In this document: positions 1 to 8,733 of the stretch, piece by piece
Numbering within the stretch: the first letter of the stretch is position 1
Layout of the letters: every line of letters begins with the position of its first letter
Assembly (NCBI GenBank): GCA_001544595.2
Contig: FCOH02000001.1
Span: 62,001-126,000, forward strand
Direction: 5' to 3'
Length of the DNA stretch: 64,000 bases
Source: Caballeronia peredens
Lineage (GTDB): Bacteria; Pseudomonadota; Gammaproteobacteria; Burkholderiales; Burkholderiaceae
Notes under the pieces: generated by a model
What the model saw: the letters and a program-made list of their open reading frames with translations, nothing else
Told to the model about the DNA's origin: nothing
Databases searched by the model: none
Program-made: the position numbers and the translations under genes

Positions 1-650
1 CGATCACGGCGCTGCTCATTATCATCTTCCGCGACTCGCTGCTCGGCTTCGTCGCCAGTATCCAGCTCGCTGCCTACGACATGCTGCGCGTCGGCGACTG
101 GATCGAAGTGCCGGGCTTCGTCGCCGACGGCACTGTCATCGATATCGCATTGAACACGATCAAGGTGCGCAACTTCGACAACACCATCGTGATGTTGCCG
201 AGCCAGCTTCTGCTGACGAACAGCGTGAAGAACTGGCGCGGCATGGTCGAGACGGGCGCGCGGCGCCTGAAGCATGCGATTCACTTCGACGTGGACACGA
301 TCTGCTTTCCCGACGACGCGCTGCTCGCGCGCCTGCGCGAAGTCATCGAACGGCCGCTTGCGTCCCGCGACGACGAGCGCCGCACGAACCTCGGGCTATA
401 TCGCCGCTATCTGAGTGGATATTTTCGCGATCATCCGGCGGTGCGGCGCGACCTGCCGGTCGTGATCCGTCAGGTGCAGTCGACGGCGCCGATCGTCGCG
501 CTGGAGATTTATCTCTATATCGATGAAATACGCTGGGAAGCGTACGAGAACCTGCAATCCGACATGCTCGATCATGCTTACGGCGTCGTGCCGCTGTTCG
601 GCTTGCGCTGCTGGCGGCCGGAATGCGCGGCGTCCACCAGGCCCACTTGA
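1..650 (+). CDS. Mechanosensitive ion channel (MscS/YbdG-type), 3' part
   Basis: The gene enters from outside the window; its reading frame is open from base 3, giving about 215 C-terminal residues. The visible part begins in the pore-lining helix region and continues into the beta domain with the motif MLRVGDWIEVPG followed by ADG-VIDIALNTIKVRNFDNTI. This is characteristic of the MscS family and closest in style to the E. coli miniconductance channel YbdG. Members are inner-membrane channels that open under membrane tension during osmotic downshock. The C-terminal cytoplasmic domain ends at a TGA four bases before the stop of the convergent LysR gene. Start, N-terminal membrane helices and operon context are not visible, so the subfamily is inferred from the beta domain only. 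Confidence 0.85.
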   Translation, partial: ITALLIIIFRDSLLGFVASIQLAAYDMLRVGDWIEVPGFVADGTVIDIALNTIKVRNFDNTIVMLPSQLLLTNSVKNWRGMVETGARRLKHAIHFDVDTICFPDDALLARLREVIERPLASRDDERRTNLGLYRRYLSGYFRDHPAVRRDLPVVIRQVQSTAPIVALEIYLYIDEIRWEAYENLQSDMLDHAYGVVPLFGLRCWRPECAASTRPT

Positions 651-654
651 CTGA

Positions 655-1527
655 TTACGCGGGCTCGCCGAGCAATTCGCGCAGCACGTTCAGCGCGGCC
701 GAGAAGTGCCCCTTGCGCCACACGAGCAGCGTGTCCACGCGGCCGAGATCGCCGATCGAATGCAAATCGACTTCGCCGTCCAGACGCGCCAGTTCCAGCA
801 CCGAGCGCGGCGCCACCGCGACGCCCGCGCCCGCCGCCACGCACGCGACAATCGCGTGATACGAGCCGAGTTCCAATACCCGCGTCGGGCGGATTCCCTG
901 CAACTTGTACCAGCGCGTCGCGTATGAGCGATAGGCGCAGCCGCGCTCGAACGCGACCAGCGTGAGTCCGGCGGCATCGTGCGCCGTTTCCGCCGGATGC
1001 TGGCCGCGCGGCGTGAGCAGCACGAGTTCCTCGTGGAAAACCGGCACGGATTCGAACTGCTCGGCGGGCAGCGCGTCCGGCTCGATCGGCCGCGCCATCA
1101 GCGCCGCGTCCAGTTCGAACGTGCGCACGCCGTCGATGAGCGCGCGCGTCACGCCCGTCGCCAGCTCCAGCGTCACTTGCGGCCAGCGCTGATGGTAGGT
1201 CGCCAGCACACGCGGCAGGCGGCTCGCGGCGGTGCTTTCCATCGTGCCGAGCCGCAGGCGGCCTTGCGGGCGATTTTCGCTGACCGCGTGGCGCGCTTCA
1301 TCGGCGAGCGCGAGCAGACGCTCCGCGTACGGCAGAAGCGTTTCGCCGGCAGGCGTGAGCACGAGACGCCGGCCGTCGCGGATGAAAAGATCGACGCCGA
1401 GCGTTTCCTCCAACTGGCGGATGCGCGTCGTCACGTTGGACTGCACGCGATTGAGCTTCGCCGCCGCGCGCGTCACGCCGTTTTCCCGGACGACAGCCCG
1501 GAAGATGGTCAGTGCCGACAGATCCAT
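655..1527 (-). CDS. LysR-family transcriptional regulator
   Basis: Encodes 290 residues, the usual LysR length. The N-terminal winged helix-turn-helix occupies about residues 1-60 (pattern F-R-A-V-V...G-V-T-R-A-A-A-K-L...Q-S-N-V-T-T-R-I), followed by a LysR substrate-binding domain from about residue 90. It is divergent from an MFS transporter gene, with 96 bp between the two starts. This is the standard layout in which a LysR protein represses itself and controls the neighbour, so the MFS gene is the likely target. The intergenic region contains a small inverted repeat ATGA-N5-TCAT at 1546-1558 that could be part of its site. The effector is unknown. Confidence 0.92.
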   Translation of the reverse strand: MDLSALTIFRAVVRENGVTRAAAKLNRVQSNVTTRIRQLEETLGVDLFIRDGRRLVLTPAGETLLPYAERLLALADEARHAVSENRPQGRLRLGTMESTAASRLPRVLATYHQRWPQVTLELATGVTRALIDGVRTFELDAALMARPIEPDALPAEQFESVPVFHEELVLLTPRGQHPAETAHDAAGLTLVAFERGCAYRSYATRWYKLQGIRPTRVLELGSYHAIVACVAAGAGVAVAPRSVLELARLDGEVDLHSIGDLGRVDTLLVWRKGHFSAALNVLRELLGEPA

Positions 1528-1623
1528 GATCTCTCGAAAAGATTGATGACATCTTCATTATTCATTTTTCAAGATGCATCGGTCAAGCTAGGATCGGCGC
1601 ATCGGTCCTTCTGATTTCCGCTC

Positions 1624-2820
1624 ATGGCTACGCCTGCTCACGCTTCATCGCCGTCCGTTCATCCCGCGCGACATGCCGCGTTCGCGTGCGCCGTCGCGCT
1701 CGCGGTGGCGCTGGGCGTCGGGCGCTTCGCGTTCACGCCGCTGTTGCCGCTGATGCTGAACAGCGGCTCGCTCGACATCCGTCATGGCGGCTGGCTCGCG
1801 TCGGCCAATTACGCCGGGTATCTGATCGGCGCGCTGTCGTGCGCGGCGATCCGCGTCGATCACGCGCGCATGGTGCGGCTCGCGCTGGCATCGACGATCG
1901 TGCTGACGCTCGCGATGGGCCTCATCCATCTGTTCTGGCTGTGGGCCGCGATCCGTTTCGCGGCGGGCGTCGTCAGCGCGTGGGCGTTCGTGTTCGCGTC
2001 GCAGTGGGGCTTGCGGCGGCTCGCCGAACTCGACGCGCACGGCCTCGGCGGCGTGATCTACGCGGGACCGGGCGTCGGCATCATCGCGACGGGTTTGCTG
2101 GGCGCCGCCGCCGCCGCGGCCGAAGTCCCGCCGCCGTGGGTGTGGACCGGCTTCGCGGCGTGCTCGTGCCTCGCGGTGGCGATCGTCTGGAAAACCTTCG
2201 CGCATGTCGCGCCCGCCGCGCGTGGCGGCGGCCGTGTCCCCGAGCACGCGACGCCCGCGTCCGCGCGCGCCGATTCGGCGTGGCTCATCGGCCTCTACGG
2301 GCTGGCGGGATTCGGCTACATCATCACCGCGACGTTCCTGCCGGTCATCGCGCGGCAGGCGTTGCCGGGGTCGTCGTGGCCGGATCTGTTCTGGCCTGCG
2401 TTCGGGCTGGCGCTGATGGCGGGCGCACTCGGCGCCGCGCGGCTGCCGCTGAACTGGGACAACCGGCTGCTGCTGGCCGCGTGCTACGTCATCCAGGCGC
2501 TCGGAATATGGCTGGGCATCGAGTTCCCGACTGCGCTCGGCTTCGGGCTCGGGAGCCTGCTGCTCGGCCTGCCGTTCACCGCGATCACGCTGTTCGCGAT
2601 GCGGGAAGCGCGCCGGTTGCGCGGCGACGCCGCCGCCGGCCTGATGGGTTACGCGACGGGCTCCTACGGCCTGGGGCAGATCATCGGGCCGCTGGTCGCC
2701 GCGCCGATCGCCGCGCATACCGGGTCGTTTTCCATCGCGTTATGGATCGCCGTGGCGGCGCTGGCGCTGGGCGCGGCGGGACTGGCCTTCCTCGGCACGC
2801 GCCGCAGCGCGCAGTCGTAG
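1624..2820 (+). CDS. YbfB/YjiJ-family MFS transporter
   Basis: A 398-residue hydrophobic protein with about 12 predicted membrane segments. It carries the conserved start of the YbfB/YjiJ (DUF1228) branch of the major facilitator superfamily: ALGVGRFAFTPLLPLML at the first helix, then the GGWLASANYAGYLIGAL pattern. Substrates for this branch are mostly uncharacterised, although many members sit beside LysR regulators, as here. It is probably an inner-membrane exporter or importer of a small organic molecule controlled by the divergent LysR protein. The ATG at 1624 follows the divergent promoter region directly and no better start is seen. Confidence 0.9.
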   Translation: MATPAHASSPSVHPARHAAFACAVALAVALGVGRFAFTPLLPLMLNSGSLDIRHGGWLASANYAGYLIGALSCAAIRVDHARMVRLALASTIVLTLAMGLIHLFWLWAAIRFAAGVVSAWAFVFASQWGLRRLAELDAHGLGGVIYAGPGVGIIATGLLGAAAAAAEVPPPWVWTGFAACSCLAVAIVWKTFAHVAPAARGGGRVPEHATPASARADSAWLIGLYGLAGFGYIITATFLPVIARQALPGSSWPDLFWPAFGLALMAGALGAARLPLNWDNRLLLAACYVIQALGIWLGIEFPTALGFGLGSLLLGLPFTAITLFAMREARRLRGDAAAGLMGYATGSYGLGQIIGPLVAAPIAAHTGSFSIALWIAVAALALGAAGLAFLGTRRSAQS

Positions 2821-2857
2821 CTTTCCCGCCGCGCGCCGCGCGCCGCGCGTCCCGTTC

Positions 2858-3661
2858 CTAGCGTTCGGCGCGCGTATAGCGTTCGGCGGGCGTGCTGGTC
2901 GAAAGCTCCGGCGCCATTGCCTGACGCGCCGCTTCGTACGCCTCCCATTTCGCGCCGTCATGCAGCGACGGAATCGTCACGAGTTCGTTGCGATCGAAGC
3001 CGACGAGCGCTGCATCGACCATATCCGTCGCCGACATCACGATCGCCTGGTCGAGATTTTCGAGCGGCAGGCCGCCGCTTTCCCAGAAATCCGTGGCGGT
3101 CGCGCCCGGCAGCACGGCCTGAATGCGCACGCCCTTGCCCGATAGTTCGCGATGCAACGACTGGCTGAACGCCAGCACGAACGCCTTGGTGCCGCCATAC
3201 ACGCCGTTCAGGATCTCCGGCGCGATACTCACGATCGACGCGATATTGATCACCGCGCCCTTGCCGCGCGCGACGAACCCGGGCACTGCCGCATACGTCA
3301 GACGCGTCAGCGACGTGACGTTCAGTTCGATCATGCGCGTCATTCTCTCGACGTCGCTGTCGAGCAGGGACGTATGCGTGCCGACGCCCGCGTTGTTCAC
3401 CAGCAGCGTGATGCTCGCGTCGTCCTTCAGTTTCGCTTCGACGGCGGCGAGCGCGGCGCGGTCGTTCAGATCGGCATCGAGAATTTCGACGCTGCGGCGC
3501 GTCTCGTTGGTGATGCGCTCGGCGAGCGCCGCCAGCCGGTCGCGATTGCGCGCGACGAGAATCAGGTCGTAGCCACGCCGCGCGAGGCGCTCCGCGTAGA
3601 CCGCGCCGATGCCCGAAGATGCGCCCGTGACGAGCGCCGTGCCAAGGTGTTCCTGCGTCAT
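2858..3661 (-). CDS. SDR-family NAD(P)-dependent oxidoreductase
   Basis: 267 residues, classical short-chain dehydrogenase/reductase. The nucleotide-binding motif TGASSGIG lies at about residues 13-20, NNAG near residue 90, and the catalytic tetrad with Ser and Y-G-G-T-K around residues 145-165. All key residues are present, so it should be active, reducing or oxidising a carbonyl/alcohol substrate that cannot be named from sequence. It is divergent from a GlxA-type AraC regulator (gap of 114 bp), a recurrent pairing in Burkholderiaceae where the regulator controls the SDR gene. Confidence 0.9.
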   Translation of the reverse strand: MTQEHLGTALVTGASSGIGAVYAERLARRGYDLILVARNRDRLAALAERITNETRRSVEILDADLNDRAALAAVEAKLKDDASITLLVNNAGVGTHTSLLDSDVERMTRMIELNVTSLTRLTYAAVPGFVARGKGAVINIASIVSIAPEILNGVYGGTKAFVLAFSQSLHRELSGKGVRIQAVLPGATATDFWESGGLPLENLDQAIVMSATDMVDAALVGFDRNELVTIPSLHDGAKWEAYEAARQAMAPELSTSTPAERYTRAER

Positions 3662-3775
3662 GATTTCACTCCGTTGGATACGAATGGTGGATTGCGTGAG
3701 TGAATTGTGGTCCGGTTTGACGGTGTCGCAAATGACGTATATCGTACTGATTCAGGACATCGGCGGAGACGCGGC

Positions 3776-4723
3776 ATGCATCGCATCGGATTTTTGTTGA
3801 GTGACGGTTTTCAGGTCATGGCGCTCGCGTCGCAATCGGTGTTCGAATACGCGAACGCCACGGCGGGCGTCGAGTTCTATCGCATCGAAAATTATTCGAT
3901 GACCGGCGGCGAGGTGCGCTCGTCGCTGGGCATGAAGGTCGATACGCGCGCCGTCAGTTCCCGCACGGCGATGGACACGTGGATCGCCGCGGGCGTGAAC
4001 TCGCCGCTGACCACGCCGCCGCCCGCCGAACTGCTCGCGTTTCTGCGCCGCGCGAGCACGCGTTCGCGGCGCATCGCGGGAGTCTGCACGGGCGGTTTCG
4101 TGCTGGCCGAGGCGGGGCTGCTTGCAAACCGGCGCGCGACCATGCACTGGGCGTTCGCGCGCGACTTGCAGCGGCTCTTTCCCGACGTGCGCGTCGAGGA
4201 AGACCGCATCTATATCGTCGATGGTCCGGTGTGGACTTCGGCAGGCATGACCGCCGGTCTCGATCTCACGCTCGCGATGGTCGAAAAAGACCTGGGCGCG
4301 GACGTGGCGCGCTCGGTCGCGCACAAGCTCGTGATGCATCAGCGGCGCGCGGGCGGGCAGTCGCAGCATTCGGAAATGCTCGATCTCGCGCCGAAGTCGG
4401 ACCGCATCCAGAATGCGCTGAATTACGCGCGCAAGAATCTGAACCGGCCGCTGACGGTCGAGGAACTCGCGGGCGAAGCGCATTTGAGCCCGCGCCAATT
4501 CAGCCGCGTGTTCACGCAGGAGACGGGACAATCGCCGGCGAAGGCGATCGAAGGACTGCGGCTGGAGGCGGCGCGCCTGATGATCGAAAAGAGCCGTCAT
4601 TCGCTCGAGACCATCGCGCACGAAACAGGCTTCAGAGACCGGCGTCACATGCGCGAGGCGTTCATGCGCGGCTTCGGCCTGCCGCCGCAGGAAGTGCGGC
4701 GCGAAGCACGCGCGCAGGCGTGA
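3776..4723 (+). CDS. GlxA-family transcriptional regulator (DJ-1/PfpI plus AraC HTH)
   Basis: 315 residues from the chosen ATG at 3776, which begins with the domain core (HRIGFLLSDGFQ) and has a GGAGA-type ribosome site just upstream. An upstream in-frame start at 3707 would add 23 residues unlike the family. Residues 3-165 form a DJ-1/PfpI glutamine-amidotransferase-like sensor domain with the nucleophile-elbow sequence GVCTGGFVLAEAG (Cys104). Residues about 220-305 form a double helix-turn-helix AraC domain (LTVEELAGEAHLSPRQFSR). Such proteins are cytoplasmic activators; the divergent SDR gene is the likely target. Ligand unknown. Confidence 0.9.
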   Translation: MHRIGFLLSDGFQVMALASQSVFEYANATAGVEFYRIENYSMTGGEVRSSLGMKVDTRAVSSRTAMDTWIAAGVNSPLTTPPPAELLAFLRRASTRSRRIAGVCTGGFVLAEAGLLANRRATMHWAFARDLQRLFPDVRVEEDRIYIVDGPVWTSAGMTAGLDLTLAMVEKDLGADVARSVAHKLVMHQRRAGGQSQHSEMLDLAPKSDRIQNALNYARKNLNRPLTVEELAGEAHLSPRQFSRVFTQETGQSPAKAIEGLRLEAARLMIEKSRHSLETIAHETGFRDRRHMREAFMRGFGLPPQEVRREARAQA

Positions 4724-4775
4724 GGGCTGATACGCTACACCGTTTTCACGCAACCACGCATCACGAGGACACGCC

Positions 4776-6008
4776 GTGCTGAAGATCGATCCGGACCGCT
4801 TGCTGAACGACCTCAGACGACTGCGCAGTTTCGGCGCGACCGGGCCCGGCGTCGTGCGTCTGTCGCTGTCGCCGGTGGATATGGATGCGCGCCGCTGGCT
4901 CGCTGAGCGCATGAACGAAGCGGGTTTGTCCGCATCGATCGACGGCGTCGGCAGCGTGTTCGGCCGCTCGCGCAACGACGGCCCCGCGCTATTGATCGGC
5001 TCGCACACGGACACGCAGCCCACCGGCGGCTGGCTCGACGGCGCACTGGGCGTCATCTACGGTCTGGAGATTGCGCGCGCGCTCGCCGAATGCGACGAGA
5101 CGCGTCATCTCGCGGTAGACGTCGCGTCGTGGATCGACGAAGAGGGCACGTTTTCGGGCTTTCTCGGCAGCCGCAGCTTCGTCGGCGAAGCCATCGACGA
5201 ATCGATCGGACGCGCGCGCAATCGCGAAGGCATCCTGCTCGGCGACGCGCTCGCGCAAGCCGGGCTCGCGGGCGTGCCGCGCGTGCGCCTTGACAGGACG
5301 CGCCACAAGGCGTACATGGAGCCGCACATCGAGCAGGGCGGACGGCTGGAGGCGCACGGCAAGTCGATCGGCGTGGTGACCACCATCGTCGGCATACGCG
5401 AGCTCACGTTGCGCTTCACGGGGCAGCGCAATCACGCGGGCACCACGCCGATGTCGATTCGCCGCGATGCGGGCGCGGCGCTCGTCGCGTTCATCGCGCG
5501 CATGAATGAAGTGTTCAAACAACTCGCCGATGCCGATACCGTGTGGACGGTCGGACGTATCGAACTCGATCCGGGCTCGTTCAGCGTGGTGCCGGGCGCG
5601 GCCGACATGGACCTGCAATTCCGCGATGCCAGCGCGGAGCGTCTGCGCAAGATGGAAGCAGCGCTTGCCGCCTTGATCCGCGATTTCAACGCGCAGGAAA
5701 ACGCAAGCGTCGTGATACTCGCCGCCGAGCCGCCCGAAGAACCGGTGACCATGGACGCCGCGCTGCAGGCGCATCTCGCGACCGCCGTCGATGCGTGCGC
5801 GCCGGGACAATGGGAGCGCATGCCGAGCGGCGCGTCGCACGATGCGCAGGTCATCGCGCATCATGTGCCGGCGTGCATGCTGTTCGTGCCGAGCATCGGC
5901 GGCGTGAGTCACGACTTTATCGAGGACACGGCCGACGCGCATATCGTGCTCGGCTGTGAAGTGGCGGCGAACGCGGCGGCGCGGATTCTGCGGAGCATGC
6001 GGACCTGA
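4776..6008 (+). CDS. M20-family Zn-dependent carbamoylase/hydantoinase-type amidase
   Basis: 410 residues, the normal length for N-carbamoyl-L-amino-acid hydrolases and allantoate amidohydrolases. Metal-ligand motifs are all visible: SHTDTQPTGGWLDGALG (His77, Asp88), WIDEEG (Glu122/123), EPHIEQG (His184) and GVSHDFIED near residue 380. The enzyme hydrolyses a carbamoyl or ureido amide bond in the cytoplasm. N-carbamoyl-amino acids, ureidoglycine/allantoate or beta-ureidopropionate are the possible substrates and the sequence does not decide between them. It starts with GTG behind a GAGGA ribosome site. The amidohydrolase downstream (32 bp gap) is probably cotranscribed. Confidence 0.9.
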   Translation: MLKIDPDRLLNDLRRLRSFGATGPGVVRLSLSPVDMDARRWLAERMNEAGLSASIDGVGSVFGRSRNDGPALLIGSHTDTQPTGGWLDGALGVIYGLEIARALAECDETRHLAVDVASWIDEEGTFSGFLGSRSFVGEAIDESIGRARNREGILLGDALAQAGLAGVPRVRLDRTRHKAYMEPHIEQGGRLEAHGKSIGVVTTIVGIRELTLRFTGQRNHAGTTPMSIRRDAGAALVAFIARMNEVFKQLADADTVWTVGRIELDPGSFSVVPGAADMDLQFRDASAERLRKMEAALAALIRDFNAQENASVVILAAEPPEEPVTMDAALQAHLATAVDACAPGQWERMPSGASHDAQVIAHHVPACMLFVPSIGGVSHDFIEDTADAHIVLGCEVAANAAARILRSMRT

Positions 6009-6040
6009 CCGAGCTGATCCGTACAACGGGCGAGGCAATC

Positions 6041-6952
6041 ATGAACGACGAAACGCTTGTGATTCTCGATTGTCATCAGCATTTCTACGATGCCGCGCAT
6101 CTGCGCTATCCCGTCTTCGAGCAGCGCAGCGCGGGCTTCGAAGCGCTCGTCGGCGATTACGCCGCCATGCCGCGCGTCTATCTTCCCGCTGACTACGCGC
6201 GCGATACGCAAGGCTTCGACGTCGCCGCGACCGTGTGGGCCGAGTTCATATCCGCCGATTCATCCGGCGAAGTGCGGTGGGCGAGCGCGATGCTGGATGG
6301 CGCCGCGCAGCCCGCAGGCATGATCGCGGTGATCGATTTCTCGGCGCCGGACGTCGAACGCACGCTGGACGCTTACGCGTCGATCGAACGCATACGCTGC
6401 GTGCGTCAGCATATGGCCTGGCATCCGTCGAATGCTTCGTTGCGTTTTGCGTCGCGGCCCGATCTCATGACCGATGCACAGTGGCTGCGAGGCATCGGCT
6501 CGTTGAACGGACGCGCTTTCGTGTGCGAGCTCGAAGTCTTCGCACCGCAGTTGTGCGACCTCGCGGCGGTCGTGCGCGCACATCCGGCGATTCAGTTCGT
6601 CCTGCCCGTGATGGGCTGGCCGCTGGACCTGTCGAACGAGGGCCGGGCCGCGTGGAAGCGCGATCTCGCCGCGCTGGCCGCGTGCCCGAACGTCGCGCTG
6701 AAGATCTTCGGTCTGGAATGCATCTTCGGCATTCACTGGACACTCGACGAAGCGCGTCCGTGGATGCTCGATGCAATCGACTGTTTCGGGCCGGCGCGCA
6801 GCATGTTCGCGAGCCACATGCCGATTGCGAGACTCGCGTGCAGTTTTCAGCAACTCTACGATTCGTATATGCAAACTATCGACGCGTTCTCGCCTGCGGA
6901 AAAGCGCATGATGCTGCATGACACGGCGGCGCGAATCTATCGCATGGCATAA
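6041..6952 (+). CDS. Amidohydrolase_2-family TIM-barrel hydrolase
   Basis: 303 residues with the amidohydrolase-2 opening motif LDCHQHFYD (metal-binding His12 and His14), a mid-protein HMAWHPS segment and a C-terminal MFASHMPIARL segment carrying a further metal or active-site histidine. The family includes 2-pyrone-4,6-dicarboxylate and L-rhamnono-lactone-type lactonases as well as decarboxylases. Here it follows a carbamoylase by 32 bp and likely works in the same cytoplasmic pathway, hydrolysing a lactone or cyclic amide. Substrate assignment would be a guess. Confidence 0.82.
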   Translation: MNDETLVILDCHQHFYDAAHLRYPVFEQRSAGFEALVGDYAAMPRVYLPADYARDTQGFDVAATVWAEFISADSSGEVRWASAMLDGAAQPAGMIAVIDFSAPDVERTLDAYASIERIRCVRQHMAWHPSNASLRFASRPDLMTDAQWLRGIGSLNGRAFVCELEVFAPQLCDLAAVVRAHPAIQFVLPVMGWPLDLSNEGRAAWKRDLAALAACPNVALKIFGLECIFGIHWTLDEARPWMLDAIDCFGPARSMFASHMPIARLACSFQQLYDSYMQTIDAFSPAEKRMMLHDTAARIYRMA

Positions 6953-7065
6953 ATGGCGACGACGATACGCGCCGCGGCGACATCGATCGATTCGTTACCC
7001 GACATTGTCTCGATTGGCGAAACGCCACCCGACACCCCGATTACGACGTTGCTGGACTGCAAGCC

Positions 7066-7080
7066 TTAAAGCGCCTTTAA
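7066..7080. promoter_or_regulatory. Inverted repeat TTAAAG-CGC-CTTTAA upstream of the exchanger gene
   Basis: Perfect 6-bp arms around a 3-bp centre, AT-rich in an otherwise GC-rich 174-bp gap, 46 bp before the exchanger start. It could be an operator or the core of a promoter. The binding protein is not known and there is no adjacent dedicated regulator. Confidence 0.35.
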
Positions 7081-7126
7081 TGACCGATGTACTGCTGCGT
7101 GGTTGCGCCCACCCACAGGAGACGGC

Positions 7127-8716
7127 ATGGATGCAGTCCGAACCTTCCTCGAAAATCAGTCGCTGTTCGCGCTCTTTCTGACCATCGCGCTGGGCTATCT
7201 GATCGGCGAGATCAACATCAAGGGCGTGGCACTGGGTTCCGGCGCCGTGCTGTTCGTCGGACTCGCACTCGGCGCGTTCGCGCCGAAGTCCGCGCCGCCC
7301 GCGTTGCTCGGCACGCTCGGCCTGCTGCTGTTTCTCTACGGCATCGGCATTCAGTACGGCGCGCAGTTCTTCCGCGGCCTCACGAGCCGCGACGGCATGA
7401 AAGCCAATGCCGCCGCATGTCTCGGCGTGATCATCGCGGGCTTCGTGTCGTGCGGCTTCATCTCCTTCGGCACCACGCTCGCCGATGCACTCGGTATGTT
7501 CGCGGGCAGCGGTACCAGCACGGCGAGTCTGCAGGTCGCGATCGCGTCGATGAAAAGCAACGACGCGGCGGTCGCCTACAGCGTCGCGTATCCGTTCGGC
7601 GTCGCGGGACCGATATTGTTTCTCTACGTGCTGAACGTCGCGCTCAAGATGAAGATTCAGAAGCCGCCGGCGAAAGTGCTCGAAACGGCCGAGATCGCGT
7701 TGACCAACCCGGGTCTCTACGGTCTCAGGCTGGCGGAACTGGCGAGCCGCTTGCCCGAGGGCGTGGCGATCGCGGCGGTGCGGCGCGCGCACCACAATCA
7801 GTTGCCCACCGACGACTTCACGCTGCAATCCGACGACGTGCTGCTCGCCACGGCCACCGACCGCCGCCTGCTCGACCGGACCACGGCGCTGTGCGGCGAA
7901 CTGCAGCCGGGAAGAATGGCGAGCCATCGCGAAGACCTCGACTATATGCGCGTGTTCGCGTCGAATGCGTCCGTGGTCGGAATGGCGATCGGCGACATCC
8001 GCTTTCCAGCGGGCGTGAATTGCGCGATCGCGCACGTGCGCCGCGGCGACGCCGATCTCCTCTCGACGCCCGATCTGATTCTCGAAGCGGGCGATCGCGT
8101 CGGCCTGCTCGTGAACCGCGCGCATCAGGCGACCGTCCGCGCGTTCTTCGGCGACTCGATCAAGACCACGGCAGATCTCAGTTTCATCTGCCTCGGCATC
8201 GGCGCGGCCGCGGGGCTTCTGGCCGGCGCGCTGCCGCTGCCGGTGCCCGGTCTCGGTGCATTCAGCCTCGGGCTGGCGGCCTTGCTGCTGGTGGCGCTGT
8301 GTCTGGGCAAGCTGCGCCGCAGCGGCCCGTTCGTCTGGGTCATGCCGCTCTCGGCGAATCTCGTGCTGCGCAATCTCGGCCTCACGATCTTTCTTGCGCA
8401 AGTCGGCATTTCGTGCGGGCCGAAGTTCGTCGCGACGGTGGGCACGGCCGGGCCGCTTCTGCTGCTTTATGGCGCGATCACGCTTCTGGTTCTGGTGGGC
8501 GTCACGGCCGTGTGCTGCCTGTGGATTTTCAGGCTGCCGTTCGATACGTCCGTGGGCGTGATCTGCGGCGCGACCGGCAACCCGGCGATTCTCGCGTTTG
8601 CGAATCGCATCGCGCCGACGGATCAACCCGACATCATGTACGCGATGATCTTTCCGTCCATGACCATCGTCAAGGTGTTGTTCGTGCAGATCGCGATATC
8701 GTTGGCGGGCAGTTGA
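7127..8716 (+). CDS. Aspartate:alanine exchanger-family (AspT/YidE-like) transporter
   Basis: 529 residues from the ATG at 7127, which has AGGAG six bases upstream; a TTG eight codons earlier is less likely. The architecture is that of the AAE family: an N-terminal membrane half (about residues 5-160, repeated glycine-rich segments such as GLALGAFAP), a central pair of TrkA-C (RCK-C) cytoplasmic domains (about residues 190-350), and a C-terminal membrane half with the repeat GICGATGNPAILAFANR. The family exchanges amino or dicarboxylic acids across the inner membrane. Placement 17 bp ahead of a D-lactate dehydrogenase suggests a link to acid export or electrogenic exchange under oxygen limitation, but that is inference. 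Confidence 0.85.
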   Translation: MDAVRTFLENQSLFALFLTIALGYLIGEINIKGVALGSGAVLFVGLALGAFAPKSAPPALLGTLGLLLFLYGIGIQYGAQFFRGLTSRDGMKANAAACLGVIIAGFVSCGFISFGTTLADALGMFAGSGTSTASLQVAIASMKSNDAAVAYSVAYPFGVAGPILFLYVLNVALKMKIQKPPAKVLETAEIALTNPGLYGLRLAELASRLPEGVAIAAVRRAHHNQLPTDDFTLQSDDVLLATATDRRLLDRTTALCGELQPGRMASHREDLDYMRVFASNASVVGMAIGDIRFPAGVNCAIAHVRRGDADLLSTPDLILEAGDRVGLLVNRAHQATVRAFFGDSIKTTADLSFICLGIGAAAGLLAGALPLPVPGLGAFSLGLAALLLVALCLGKLRRSGPFVWVMPLSANLVLRNLGLTIFLAQVGISCGPKFVATVGTAGPLLLLYGAITLLVLVGVTAVCCLWIFRLPFDTSVGVICGATGNPAILAFANRIAPTDQPDIMYAMIFPSMTIVKVLFVQIAISLAGS

Positions 8717-8733
8717 ACGACAAGGGGAACGAC

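Noticed and set aside
3752..5056. Long open frame on the minus strand across the GlxA regulator and carbamoylase genes (over 400 codons)
   Set aside because: Arg/His/Ala-rich composition typical of antisense frames in high-GC genes; it overlaps two clearly conserved genes and has no recognisable domain.
6995..8626. Long minus-strand frame opposite the AspT-like exchanger
   Set aside because: Low-complexity, charged antisense translation; the plus-strand protein has clear membrane and TrkA-C motifs.
7087..8733. Open upstream extension in the ldhA frame
   Set aside because: Arg-rich shadow of the exchanger gene; family alignment and the ribosome site place the ldhA start at 8734.
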